A stretch of DNA of 64,000 nucleotides from the NCBI RefSeq assembly GCF_010686655.1, contig NZ_JAAGVY010000004.1, forward strand, positions 1-64,000. Reading direction: 5' to 3'. This DNA is from Cryomorpha ignava (GTDB taxonomy: Bacteria > Bacteroidota > Bacteroidia > Flavobacteriales_D > Cryomorphaceae). Below are positions 8,110-17,883 of the stretch, in pieces. Numbering within the stretch: the stretch's first letter is position 1; each line of letters opens with the position of its first letter. A program made the position numbers and the translations under genes. The notes beneath the pieces are model-generated. The model saw only the letters and a program-made list of their open reading frames with translations, had not been told where the DNA came from and did no database searches.

Positions 8110-10893
8110 ATGAGTAACCACCCATACCAAGTAGAAAAAGAATTAGACACATCGAATGGAAAACTAAAATATTTTAGCCTTTCAGAGCTTGAAAAACAAG
8201 GCCATAAAATTTCAAAACTCCCTTTTTCCATAAGAATTTTATTAGAAAATGTACTGCGCAATTACGATGATTATGCCATTACAAAAGAAAACATTGACAC
8301 CCTTCTTAACTGGAAACCCGAGGCGAGTGATAAGGATATTCCATTCAAGCCAGCCCGCGTACTTATGCAAGATTTTACGGGTGTTCCGGCAGTTGTAGAT
8401 ATTGCTTCACTTCGCGCCGAAGCCGAAAGAAAAGGCAAAGACCCAATGAAAATCAATCCTTTAATTCCGGTTGATCTGGTGATTGATCATTCTGTGCAAG
8501 TAGATTATTTTGGAACAGATTATGCCTACGAAAAGAATGTAGAAAAGGAGTATGAGCGTAATAGTGAAAGGTACCAATTATTAAAATGGGCTCAAAAAGC
8601 CTTCAACAATTTTTCTGTTGTTCCTCCGGGAATGGGTATTTGCCACCAGGTAAATCTTGAATATCTTGCACAAGGCATCACCAAACGCGATGGTTATGCA
8701 TTTCCAGATACCCTTGTAGGAACAGATTCGCATACGCCTATGGTAAATGGAATTGGTGTAGTAGGTTGGGGAGTTGGCGGAATTGAGGCAGAAGCAGCTA
8801 TTCTCGGCCAAGCCATTTACTTTATTATGCCAGAAGTTATTGGCCTTCGCTTAACTGGTCAATTGCAACCGGGAACCACTGCAACAGATATGGTTCTAAC
8901 TATTACGAAATTGCTTCGCGATCATGGTGTGGTTGGTAAATTTGTTGAAGTATTCGGCCCTGGTCTCGATCATCTTTCCATTCCCGATAGAGCTACAATA
9001 AGTAATATGTCGCCTGAATTTGGTTGCACCGTTACTTATTTTCCTATTGATGATCAAACATTGAGGTACATGGCAAATACGAACCGTTCGCCAGAGCAAA
9101 TAGAGCTGGTAGAAGATTATTGCAAAGCCAATATGCTTTGGCGCGAAAACGAAGATGAAATTACGTATTCAGAAAATCTTGAGTTAGATTTAGATACTGT
9201 TGTACCCACTGTGGCAGGGCCAAAACGTCCACAAGACAAAATTGTGCTGACCGAGTTTAATGACACCTTTCAAAAATTACTGCAAGAAGTTCACGGACGC
9301 TCTTACATTAAGCCATCAGAACGTGAAGTAGCGCGCTGGCTGGCTGAAGGTGGTAGCCCGAAAAACGAGGTTCAGGAATCTGGACAGGCAGGTGAACCTT
9401 CTGAAGTAAAAACAGAAATGAAAAATGGGCTCAAAACGGTGAGTATTACCAAGAGAAATGAGCAATACACCATTAGCGACGGATCGGTGGTAATTGCAGC
9501 TATAACTAGTTGCACCAACACTTCAAATCCAAGTGTAATGATAGGTGCCGGCTTGGTAGCCAAAAAAGCTGTAGAGCGAGGCATCGATGTAAAGCCTTGG
9601 GTTAAAACGAGTTTGGCTCCCGGCTCTAAAGTGGTTACAGATTATTTGGCTTCCGCCAATTTATTGAAAGATCTGGAAGCGCTGCGTTTTCACCTCGTAG
9701 GATATGGCTGTACCAGCTGTATTGGAAATAGCGGCCCCCTCCCGCCAGATATTGCCAAAGCGGTAGATGACAACGACTTGGTAGTTGCTTCTGTCCTTTC
9801 GGGAAATAGAAACTTTGAAGCACGCGTGCATCCGCAGGTTAAAATGAATTTCCTAATGTCGCCAATGCTAGTTGTGGCATTCGCCTTAGCGGGACGTGTA
9901 GATATTGATTTAACCAATGAACCGCTTGGCTACGATAGCAACTCCGAGCCTGTTTTTCTTAAAGATATTTGGCCGTCGAGCGAAGAGATTCGTGAAGTAA
10001 TGAACGATGTGCTTACCGCAAAAGACTATGAAAGAAACTACGGAGAAATCTTTGATGGTGATGATCAATGGAAGGCTTTGAAAGCTCCGGAAACTAAAAG
10101 TTATCAATGGGATTCTGATTCGACCTATATTAAGGAAGCACCGTTTTTTCAAAATCTATCTGAAGACCCTCAAGATGCACAAGACATCAAAGGTGCTTAT
10201 CCATTGCTTGTTTTGGGAGATTCAATTACTACCGATCATATTTCGCCGGCTGGATCGTTTAGCAAAACATCAGCTGCCGGTAATTACCTCATCAATCGCG
10301 GTGTAGAGCGTCTTAATTTCAACTCATACGGTTCACGCCGCGGAAATGATGAAGTTATGACGCGCGGTACGTTTGCCAATGTGCGCATTAAAAACCAACT
10401 TGCCGAGAAAGAAGGCGGCTATACTGTACATATTCCCTCGGGCGAAGAAATGACCGTGTATGATGCTGCTCAAAAATACCGCGAAAGCAACATTCCACTT
10501 GTTGTTTTGGTTGGTAAAGAATACGGTAGCGGTTCATCACGCGATTGGGCCGCAAAAGGAACTTATTTACTTGGAATAAAAGCTGTTATCGCAGTCAGTT
10601 ACGAACGTATTCACCGCAGCAATCTGGTGCAAATGGGTGTTTTACCCTTGCAATATTTGAATGGTGATACAGCTAAAAGTCTTGGTCTAACCGGAAAAGA
10701 GAAAATTGACATTTCCGGCATTGCCGACAATTTAAAACCAGGAAAAAAACTTCAGGTTATAGCCCATAAACAAAATGGCGAAACGGTACAGTTTGAAGTA
10801 GAAGCTCGCCTGGATTCCGAAATTGAAATAGCTTATTACAAAAACGGAGGTATTTTGCAATACGTATTGCGCAATTTCCTGAAAAAGGATTAA
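8110..10893 (+). CDS. acnA: aconitate hydratase (aconitase A type)
   Basis: 927 residues, in the range of the AcnA/IRP family. The enzyme interconverts citrate and isocitrate in the TCA cycle through a [4Fe-4S] cluster. The three cluster ligands are visible: Cys468 in SCTNTSN, and Cys534 and Cys537 in GCTSCIGN. The C-terminal swivel domain has LGDSITTDHISPAG and the GKEYGSGSSRDWAAKG substrate-binding stretch. The start at 8110 gives the usual N-terminus. The gene stands alone with a terminator downstream, and no other TCA gene is adjacent. Confidence 0.97.
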   Translation: MSNHPYQVEKELDTSNGKLKYFSLSELEKQGHKISKLPFSIRILLENVLRNYDDYAITKENIDTLLNWKPEASDKDIPFKPARVLMQDFTGVPAVVDIASLRAEAERKGKDPMKINPLIPVDLVIDHSVQVDYFGTDYAYEKNVEKEYERNSERYQLLKWAQKAFNNFSVVPPGMGICHQVNLEYLAQGITKRDGYAFPDTLVGTDSHTPMVNGIGVVGWGVGGIEAEAAILGQAIYFIMPEVIGLRLTGQLQPGTTATDMVLTITKLLRDHGVVGKFVEVFGPGLDHLSIPDRATISNMSPEFGCTVTYFPIDDQTLRYMANTNRSPEQIELVEDYCKANMLWRENEDEITYSENLELDLDTVVPTVAGPKRPQDKIVLTEFNDTFQKLLQEVHGRSYIKPSEREVARWLAEGGSPKNEVQESGQAGEPSEVKTEMKNGLKTVSITKRNEQYTISDGSVVIAAITSCTNTSNPSVMIGAGLVAKKAVERGIDVKPWVKTSLAPGSKVVTDYLASANLLKDLEALRFHLVGYGCTSCIGNSGPLPPDIAKAVDDNDLVVASVLSGNRNFEARVHPQVKMNFLMSPMLVVAFALAGRVDIDLTNEPLGYDSNSEPVFLKDIWPSSEEIREVMNDVLTAKDYERNYGEIFDGDDQWKALKAPETKSYQWDSDSTYIKEAPFFQNLSEDPQDAQDIKGAYPLLVLGDSITTDHISPAGSFSKTSAAGNYLINRGVERLNFNSYGSRRGNDEVMTRGTFANVRIKNQLAEKEGGYTVHIPSGEEMTVYDAAQKYRESNIPLVVLVGKEYGSGSSRDWAAKGTYLLGIKAVIAVSYERIHRSNLVQMGVLPLQYLNGDTAKSLGLTGKEKIDISGIADNLKPGKKLQVIAHKQNGETVQFEVEARLDSEIEIAYYKNGGILQYVLRNFLKKD

Positions 10894-10922
10894 CGAAAGC
10901 AATTTAATCCTTGTATAAAATC

Positions 10923-10961
10923 AAATGCCGCACAGTCTCTATGTCTGCGCGGCATTTTTTT
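10923..10961 (+). terminator. rho-independent terminator of acnA
   Basis: AAATGCCGC pairs with GCGGCATTT across a short loop and is followed by seven Ts, about 30 bases after the aconitase stop. It may also limit leftward transcription of the convergent gene. Confidence 0.8.
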
Positions 10962-10986
10962 CCCATTTACGAAATAAGGAAGTTGA

Positions 10987-12956
10987 TTATGGTAGTGAAA
11001 CTCCCTGAAGACCAAAGTTGACCCCCAGAAGAGAAAAATCAACAAGGTTTACATTGGAGTCGCAATTTAGATTAGCCAAATTATTGTAGTTTGGAGAGCT
11101 AGTAGTTGTTCCGAAACAGCTGGCAAACGTGGAAATGTCGGAAATATTAATTGAGTTACTTCCATTCAAATCATCGATTGCCAGATCAGTGATTTCAATA
11201 AAATTGATTCCCTCGGTCAGCGTTTGACTTTCTAAAAGAATGCGCAAAGCACCATCTATTTCGATGTACATATCTACAGTTCCTTCGGGCAAGCCATTAA
11301 TTAGAAAAGTGCTTGGATTGTAGATGGGCACGGATGTGCTCATAATGAAAATATTCGTTCCGGGAACATAGCATCTTGCTAAAAACGTTCTATTGCCGCA
11401 GGTAGCTGCCTCAGGTATTGTAACAATGATATTGGCGTTAAGCAAATGCCCTTCACATTCACAATCTTCTCTTATGTAATCACCAGCGGTTGTGTAGGTT
11501 CCATCAAAGCATTCATCACCAAAATTCTTTTCCAATTCGGGACAATCATAAACGGGTAATTCTGTAAGGTTTAATTCAAATGTATAAGTAAAAGATTCTT
11601 GGATTTGGCTGGAAACGACAAAATAATAATTCACACCCTCCAAAACAGGAACATAATTTATTTCGAGCCCTGAAGGACTGCTTAATAAATCCCAACCGTA
11701 GGTTTCCTCAAATGGGCATTCCGTAAAAACAAAAAGAGCCATTGCAGTTCCATCTCCAACGAGTGAAGCGCTTACAAATTGATCTTCTTCTGGAGTATAT
11801 TGGTAAACCACATCAAAACCATTTATATAATTAGCTACTAAGACTCCGTCTGCGACTGGGTCCAGTGCTGTTGGAGGCAAATCAATTGCACTATAATCAT
11901 TGCCGTATTGCGATGCCTCACTTTGATGTGAAAAAGGAAGATCTTGAACCTCAATCGGAGATTCGCAATCAATTCCCAGTGCTTTTAGGGTAAATGTAAA
12001 GCCATACGCTAGCTCTTGGTAAGGACTTGAAAGCACAAAATAATAAGTTTCTCCAGCCGTAACCGGAATATTATCAATGACTTGATCCTCTTGAGCTGTT
12101 GAATAATCCCAACCAATAGTCGACTCAAACGGACAGCCCGTAAAAACCCACATACTAGTCCCTATTACAGTTGTCGAAAGCCGCGCTTCTAAAAAACCGT
12201 CGGATAAAGGAGTATAAGCAAAAACCAATTCGGCTCCATTCAGATAATTCGTGCTATAAGGTTCATCATATATGGCATCATTTGAAGCAGGAGGCACATC
12301 GCTGGCGTTATAATCGTTCCAATAAAGATGGGATAGAACCAGAACCCGTAAATGGAAGTGCAGTTACAGGAATATCATACGGAGCTTCACAAACATGCGC
12401 AATAGATTCCTCAAGAATAAAATTATACTCATAGCTACCCGAAGATTGAGCGCTTGAAAGGACAAAGTAATACGTTTGACCTTCCAGTACGGGAATATTT
12501 AAGGCTTTAAGATCTTCTGGGAAAACGCCGAAATCCCAACCTACAAGTAGATGAAAAAGGACAACCGGTCAAAACGAACATACTTGTTTGATAGCCATCA
12601 GCATTTGCAGTAGCAAAAACGTAACCATCAGCTTCCGGGGTATACGCATAAACTACTTCATTACCTGATATATAACCAGCGAAAAACGGGTCATTAAATA
12701 CGGCATCAGCTGCTGCAGGAGGCAAATCTGACGGGCTATAATTGTTCCCATAGTCTTCTAGCACACCAACATTTGAAAATGGTAGGTTCTGTATATTAAT
12801 AGGATTTCCGCACACAGAACCAACTTGAGCGTGTGACAAATTGATAACAAGTAAACCGAATATGAGCATCGTAAAACGAAGCCACAAGGATTTGTGTTCG
12901 CGGATAATTCGGAGGTAACGGAAATGGAAGTTCATAACATCAGATATTTCAGCCAA
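10987..12956 (-). pseudogene. secreted three-repeat protein with dockerin-like tail, broken by two frameshifts
   Basis: Read on the minus strand this is one gene split by two single-base frame changes. The first part (12956-12507) has a signal peptide ending S-H-A-Q and the first repeat. Deleting one A of the AA pair at 12545-12546 restores GWDFGVFPEDLKALNIPV. A second extra base near 12324-12327 must go before the frame joins the last part (12297-10987). The restored protein has three ~130-residue repeats, each with LPF, a Y-G-N-D/N-Y-S segment, a PP-A/T motif, and T-G/E-CPF followed by GWD. The tail (DLNGSNSINISD ... NLNCDSNVNLVDFS) resembles a degenerate dockerin pair. Both breaks are in short homopolymers, so sequencing error is a real alternative to decay. 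Confidence 0.75.
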
Positions 12957-12999
12957 ATCAATAACGATGAGCCCAAGTTAGAAAATTGATTGATTAATT

Positions 13000-13149
13000 A
13001 GAGTCTGTCAATAGAGTCAGGTGGCTGGATCATAAAGTTCGATAGCAAGGCGCACGTAGGATTGAAAATCAAGGAGTTGACATTTGTCAATGACTGTTTT
13101 CAAGACAAGTGCAACGTAGATAGTGGACTGTATGGACAGACACTAATTA
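13000..13149 (+). repeat. copy 1 of a diverged coding-like 150-bp repeat
   Basis: This stretch matches 21388-21536 along its whole length. Both begin with AGAG(T/C)..TGTCAATA and end CAGACACTA. Translated in the frame of KFDSKAHV, the copies encode nearly the same peptide, and more than half of the differences are silent third-base changes, so both derive from a protein-coding gene. The frame here continues to a stop at 13219. I cannot name the family. Confidence 0.7.
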
Positions 13150-13262
13150 ATGGTGCAATTAAGAGTGGTTATATAAACCGATTGTCACCCGAAAGGATGA
13201 TTTTGATGATAAAACCTTAAGAATTTTTACTTCGCATTCCAAAACGATCTAAAATATTTCGT

Positions 13263-13420
13263 GAAAAAACTGGGTAATTAAATCTGAATATAGAATTATC
13301 TGCAGCAATGAATTAGCTCCATGCGGCATTCTTATTTTTGGATGTTGGGTTATTCGTAAACAGCTACTTAATGAGCTTGCAAGTATTGAATTAGCAAAAG
13401 GGTTAAAAAAAGGAGAATAA
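13263..13420 (+). pseudogene. possible remnant of a small gene
   Basis: An open frame of about 50 codons without a start ends in a Lys/Glu-rich tail at 13420. It lies in the degenerate 860-base gap between the frameshifted secreted-protein gene and the PorT-like gene. I recognise nothing in it. It could be chance. Confidence 0.2.
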
Positions 13421-13497
13421 ACCGAAATAATGGAACTCTAAATTCCAGAACAATTTTGAAGAAAGTCCCTAAGTCATTCATAAGGCAAGGTGTTGTA

Positions 13498-13534
13498 TCA
13501 GGCCTTTACGATGCCTGACTGGTTGTTTTTTTTT
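13498..13534 (+). terminator. terminator-like hairpin without an obvious gene
   Basis: TCAGGC pairs with GCCTGA around a 9-base loop, followed seven bases later by ten Ts. The gene it served may be the decayed one just upstream. Confidence 0.45.
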
Positions 13535-13819
13535 TGGTTAGGTCGATTAATAAATCACAGGTTAAAGATAATCGAAATGTTTTACGCTGCCAATCACCCA
13601 TACTAGTGATTTTTGGAATATTTCAACTGGGGAAAATATCACAATTCCACGGGGAATTGATTACTCAAAGAATCAGAGTTTTAATTACTCCTTCATGGAT
13701 ACGAACCAAATACTTACATCCTAATTAGCTAACAATGAGTACGATCTATGTACTCGCCAATAATGGATGCTCTCTGGCAGGATATTCTCTAAGGATATAC
13801 CAAACAAAACTAAAGAACT

Positions 13820-14446
13820 ATGAAAAAAATAATCTTAACTACTGTTTTAATAAGCCTATTAGCGGTTGCCGCCAAGGCACAATATGTGGGAGTAAAAGGT
13901 GGTTTGAATTTATCAAACCTCAATATTGACGGTGTCGATGATGAAAATATGCGTTTTGGTTACCATTTTGGAGCGTTTATTAATCTTCCTATCAGCGATG
14001 GATTCGCCATACAGCCAGAGGTTCTGTACTCAACAAAGGGAAATAAAGCGCATTACAATCAGGATTTTGGCATTTTTGGTGAATTTAATACTGATGCAAA
14101 ATTCAAGTTAGATTATATCGATATCCCACTTCTTGCGGTTTTCCGGGTAGGTGATGCGTTTGAAATACATGCCGGACCTTATATCGGATTCCTTACGAGT
14201 GCGAAAGTGGAATTCGACGGTGACGTCGATGATGAATTCGATTTTGATTCTGATAACTTCAAAAATCTCGATTTCGGTTTGGTAGGAGGTGTAGCTTTGA
14301 ACTTTTCTGCTTTGCAAGTGGGAGCGAGATATAATTATGGTCTTCAAAAAATACAAGACAGCAGCACAGCCGATTTAATCCTGGGTGATGCAAAAAACTC
14401 GTACTTTCAGGTTTTTGCAGCCTTGAGGTTGGGTAATTACGACTGA
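13820..14446 (+). CDS. outer-membrane beta-barrel protein, PorT family
   Basis: 208 residues with a signal peptide cleaved after A-K-A near residue 20. The opening of the mature protein, YVGVKGGLNLSNL, is the standard start of Bacteroidetes PorT-type eight-stranded barrels. Alternating strands follow, including FAIQPEVLYSTKG and LDYIDIPLLAVFRVG. The acidic stretch near residues 134-150 (many Asp) probably forms a surface loop. The family includes PorT, needed for type IX secretion, but most members are generic outer-membrane proteins, so no specific role is claimed. The gene is monocistronic with its own terminator. Confidence 0.85.
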   Translation: MKKIILTTVLISLLAVAAKAQYVGVKGGLNLSNLNIDGVDDENMRFGYHFGAFINLPISDGFAIQPEVLYSTKGNKAHYNQDFGIFGEFNTDAKFKLDYIDIPLLAVFRVGDAFEIHAGPYIGFLTSAKVEFDGDVDDEFDFDSDNFKNLDFGLVGGVALNFSALQVGARYNYGLQKIQDSSTADLILGDAKNSYFQVFAALRLGNYD

Positions 14447-14468
14447 TAAAAAATTTCCCTTTAAACTT

Positions 14469-14500
14469 AAAGCCACACTTTTATGTGTGGCTTTTTTATA
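14469..14500 (+). terminator. rho-independent terminator
   Basis: AAGCCACAC pairs with GTGTGGCTT around a TTTTAT loop and is followed by six Ts, about 25 bases after the PorT-like gene. Confidence 0.85.
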
Positions 14501-15047
14501 TCCAATAGTTTTTGTCACTAAGAAAAATTATGCGCTGACCGAAGGGTTTTGAAAACTCTAAGATTCAATTTCACACATCTTTCAACCATAGAAGAGAGCA
14601 GCTAAAAAGAGAGGTATATATTTGTGCAAGAAGAACCTCTAGCAGTCCTTGAGAGCCAAGTTAGTCTGGCATTTCCCGGATTTTGGGCTCTTTTAATCGG
14701 AGTGCCTGTGGCTTTAAAGCTGTTAGACCAACTTTTTTAATAGAAGTGAATGATTTTGAACACAGAAGCATGTAATGCAAAGACTCAGAATTGTCAATAC
14801 CTATCACCCTTCGTAAGTTTATGTAGCGTAATATGTGATGCGCATCTTTAAAAATTAAGACGAGTGAAAATGTAAACTAAATAGTCTCCAGAGGCTCAGA
14901 GGTGTTGAAAACCTTTGAGGCCAGACCCAATACAATGATATGAAATACAACAATCAGCTCACTAAAAAATCGCAGAGATTGATAATGACAAATCCACTAG
15001 ATCCAAGAACTCACGACCACAGGGAGCGCCGTATGGGAAATCAAAAA
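14501..15047. other. non-coding gap with little recognisable content
   Basis: No credible gene was found in this 550-base gap. A TATATTTG at 14614-14621 resembles a -7 box but leads to no clear reading frame, so a small RNA is possible but unsupported. AGGGAGCGCCGTATGG near 15021 resembles the GGGAGTnCGTAT word found in other gaps. Confidence 0.4.
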
Positions 15048-17843
15048 CTAATCACTTATCGAAACATCTACTCGGCGTGCATTCGAGCTGAATTTATCTG
15101 CAGATTCCAGCACACCACTTCCACTAACTTCGATTCTATCTGCTGCCACACCTTCGGCAATTAAATAATCCATAACCGATTTCGCTCTTTCCTTAGATAA
15201 TTTTAAATTATAATCTGCATTTCCGCTGTTATCGGTATAACCGGTGAGAAAAACTTTCAGAGTTTTATCATTTTTCAAATCGGCAACGACGGGATCGAGC
15301 TTTTTTAGTTCACCGGCATCCAGCAGCGTTTTATTTAAACCAAAGTTGCAAACCACAGGATAATTTCCGATCAACACTATTGGGTTTGCTTCCACATCCT
15401 GTTGAGCCGAAGATTTGTCTTCTATAATGGTTGAATTGGCTCTAATTTCGTCTTCATCTGATCTTACAGAAGGCTCCAAAATACCATCTGCGAATTCCGC
15501 TCTACTCAAGCTATCTGCACTTAATGAATCCGAAAGGCCAAGCAAATCTTTTTGCATTCTCAAAGAATCAGAATTTAGCACTGTGCCATCTCCAGAAGCC
15601 GCCCCTACCGAGTCGGTTCCGGTTGAGTCGGCATTAAAATACATTCCAATAGGTGGATCAGGAGTATAATTAGTATCAGTCTGGGCGGGAATAGTATCAG
15701 TAATACCATATTGCTTTTTCAATTCCGTCAGTTCCTGTTCCAAGCTGTCAAGCTTCAGTTGGGCTGCATTGCTTTCGTAGTAAACAGTGTCAGGTTTCTG
15801 ATTGTTGCCACTCGCAGCTGTAGCCCCCAGCGCCGTTCCGGCAGCACCAGCAGCAATCATTTTTCCTGCATCACTGTTTCTATTCTCCTTGCGCAATCTT
15901 TCAATTTCTCGTTGATTATCCCTTATTTGCTCGTTTTGCCTTTCTAATAAATCGCTTTGTCTATCCAGACTTTTCTGGTACTCTGCACTGTTATCAGTGT
16001 TCTGGGTTTCAGATACCTTATTGGCCTTTTGATCATCAGCTTTTTCTACTTCAACAGGCTTTTCTTTTTTCAATTTCTCAACAGGCTTATCATTTACAAC
16101 GTACAAGGTGTCCACACGCGATGGAGCTGTTTTTGGTTGAAGTGCTTTCGCGGATGTATCTGCTTTTTGAACGGACTTCTCCATGTACACCGTATCTACA
16201 CGTGTTGGAACCGCCTTAGGTTTTAATGCTTTGGCAGCTGTATCGGCCTTTTGAACGGGCTTCTCCATGTACACCGTATCTACACGTGAAGGTACCGCCT
16301 TAGGTTGCAGTACTTTCGCTGCTGTATCAGCCTTTTGCTCAGACTTCCCCATATATACAGTATCAACAGGCGTAGGCACCGACTTAGGTTTTAATGCTTT
16401 GGCAGCTGTATCTGCTTTTTGAACGGACTTCTCCATGTACACCGTATCTACACGTGAAGGTACCGCCTTAGGTTGCAGTACTTTCGCTGCTGTATCGGCC
16501 TTTTGAACGGGCTTCTCCATATATACAGTATCAACAGGCGTAGGCACCGACTTAGGTTTTAATGCTTTGGCAGCTGTATCGGCCTTTTGAACGGGCTTCT
16601 CCATGTACACCGTATCTACACGTGCAGAAACCGCCCTACTTTGAAGCACTTTCGCTGCTGTATCAGCCTTTTGCTCATTCAAAATCGGTTTTTCATTATT
16701 TACAGTATCTACACGCATCGAATCAGTTTTTGTTTCTACCGCTTTTGCAGATGAGTCAGCTAATTGCTTATTTCCGTTTGTCTTTTCAGTATGAGCGGTA
16801 TCAACAGCAGATTCTACCGTTTTTTGTCCACTTAATGTATCTGCCGATATTATCGAAATGGTATCGCCATCTGTCATATAAATAGTATCGCGAAGCGATT
16901 TCTCTACCCTACCAATATCCAAAGTATCAGCCTTCGCCAGCGAAGTATCCGCAATAGCTTTGGGTGCTTGCCTATCCAATAAGGTTGTATCTGCCCTTGT
17001 TGTGGTGGTATCTACCAGCTCTCGTCTTTTATACAGACTATCAAAATGCATAAAAATAAGTAAAGAGTCGGCCCGAGAAAGTTCCGTACGGACTGGATTC
17101 GAATCATCCGGTGGTTCCGGAAAGCGCTCTTCTTTTAGCTGACTATTGTATATGGAATCATTCGCTATCCAAATATTATCATCTTTTCTTTCAATTTTAT
17201 TCATTTTGCTTCCAAAAGGAATACCGTCGTAAGGCACGAAAACGGGAGCCACATAATTGCTCTTTCTGCTTCCAAAATGATACGAAAGGCCAACTTTCCA
17301 TATATTATATCGTTTGTTTTTAGCTATATCACCTTCAGTCACGCTCGATTTTGTTCCCAATATCTCTACTGCAATATCGGCACTAACTCTGTCTCCAAAA
17401 CGAAGTTTAAATCCATTTTCAAAACCAAAAGCTACATCAGCCGATTTTCCGTTTATACTCTCAATAGTTGAGTACCGATCCATATAGCCTGCTTCTAACC
17501 TGTGAAATATAGATATTGCCGATCGCTGACTAAAAAGATATCCATTATCCCAATGGTATGCCAAACTTAAAAAGCCACCAGTAACATTGTTCTGTGAAGC
17601 TCTATCTATCTCTAATTGAGCCAAATGAAGCCCAAAGGTAAATGAGTTCCCCAATCGTTTTTCTACTCTAAGGCCATAGGCGAAAGAGTTTACGCCTTCG
17701 GGTACTTCCACATCATTATTCAGCGTAAGTAAACCGGCATACGGACTAATTTGCCAATTATAAACATCGCGCTGCGCCAAACTTATCAGCGGACACAGCA
17801 TGGAAAGAACCAGTACAAAATAGAATATTTTTATTGTTTTCAA
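15048..17843 (-). CDS. OmpA-family protein with N-terminal beta-barrel and repeat-rich centre
   Basis: 931 residues. After a signal peptide ending at S-L-A-Q (about residue 24) comes a beta-barrel-like domain (to about residue 200), then a long Asp/Thr/Lys/Pro-rich region. Residues about 385-580 hold 28-residue tandem repeats around VDTVYMEKPVQKADTAAK, with alternating ALKPKSVPTP and VLQPKAVPSR spacers. A coiled-coil stretch (about 610-660) follows. The last ~100 residues are an OmpA domain (FLTGYTDNSGNADYNLKLSKERA), which binds peptidoglycan. The protein probably ties the outer membrane to the cell wall across a flexible spacer. It lies 40 bases after the upstream secreted-protein gene and is likely in one operon with it. 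Confidence 0.85.
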   Translation of the reverse strand: MKTIKIFYFVLVLSMLCPLISLAQRDVYNWQISPYAGLLTLNNDVEVPEGVNSFAYGLRVEKRLGNSFTFGLHLAQLEIDRASQNNVTGGFLSLAYHWDNGYLFSQRSAISIFHRLEAGYMDRYSTIESINGKSADVAFGFENGFKLRFGDRVSADIAVEILGTKSSVTEGDIAKNKRYNIWKVGLSYHFGSRKSNYVAPVFVPYDGIPFGSKMNKIERKDDNIWIANDSIYNSQLKEERFPEPPDDSNPVRTELSRADSLLIFMHFDSLYKRRELVDTTTTRADTTLLDRQAPKAIADTSLAKADTLDIGRVEKSLRDTIYMTDGDTISIISADTLSGQKTVESAVDTAHTEKTNGNKQLADSSAKAVETKTDSMRVDTVNNEKPILNEQKADTAAKVLQSRAVSARVDTVYMEKPVQKADTAAKALKPKSVPTPVDTVYMEKPVQKADTAAKVLQPKAVPSRVDTVYMEKSVQKADTAAKALKPKSVPTPVDTVYMGKSEQKADTAAKVLQPKAVPSRVDTVYMEKPVQKADTAAKALKPKAVPTRVDTVYMEKSVQKADTSAKALQPKTAPSRVDTLYVVNDKPVEKLKKEKPVEVEKADDQKANKVSETQNTDNSAEYQKSLDRQSDLLERQNEQIRDNQREIERLRKENRNSDAGKMIAAGAAGTALGATAASGNNQKPDTVYYESNAAQLKLDSLEQELTELKKQYGITDTIPAQTDTNYTPDPPIGMYFNADSTGTDSVGAASGDGTVLNSDSLRMQKDLLGLSDSLSADSLSRAEFADGILEPSVRSDEDEIRANSTIIEDKSSAQQDVEANPIVLIGNYPVVCNFGLNKTLLDAGELKKLDPVVADLKNDKTLKVFLTGYTDNSGNADYNLKLSKERAKSVMDYLIAEGVAADRIEVSGSGVLESADKFSSNARRVDVSISD
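16090..16695 (-). repeat. 84-bp tandem repeats with a 168-bp higher-order unit inside the OmpA-type gene
   Basis: The coding DNA repeats every 84 bases (28 codons). Neighbouring units alternate between two sequence types, so near-identical copies recur every 168 bases. Words such as CCATGTACACCGTATCTACA recur unchanged. Confidence 0.85.
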
Positions 17844-17883
17844 ATCAAAAGTATTAAGGTGAATGAGAATGAGAAAAGTGGAT

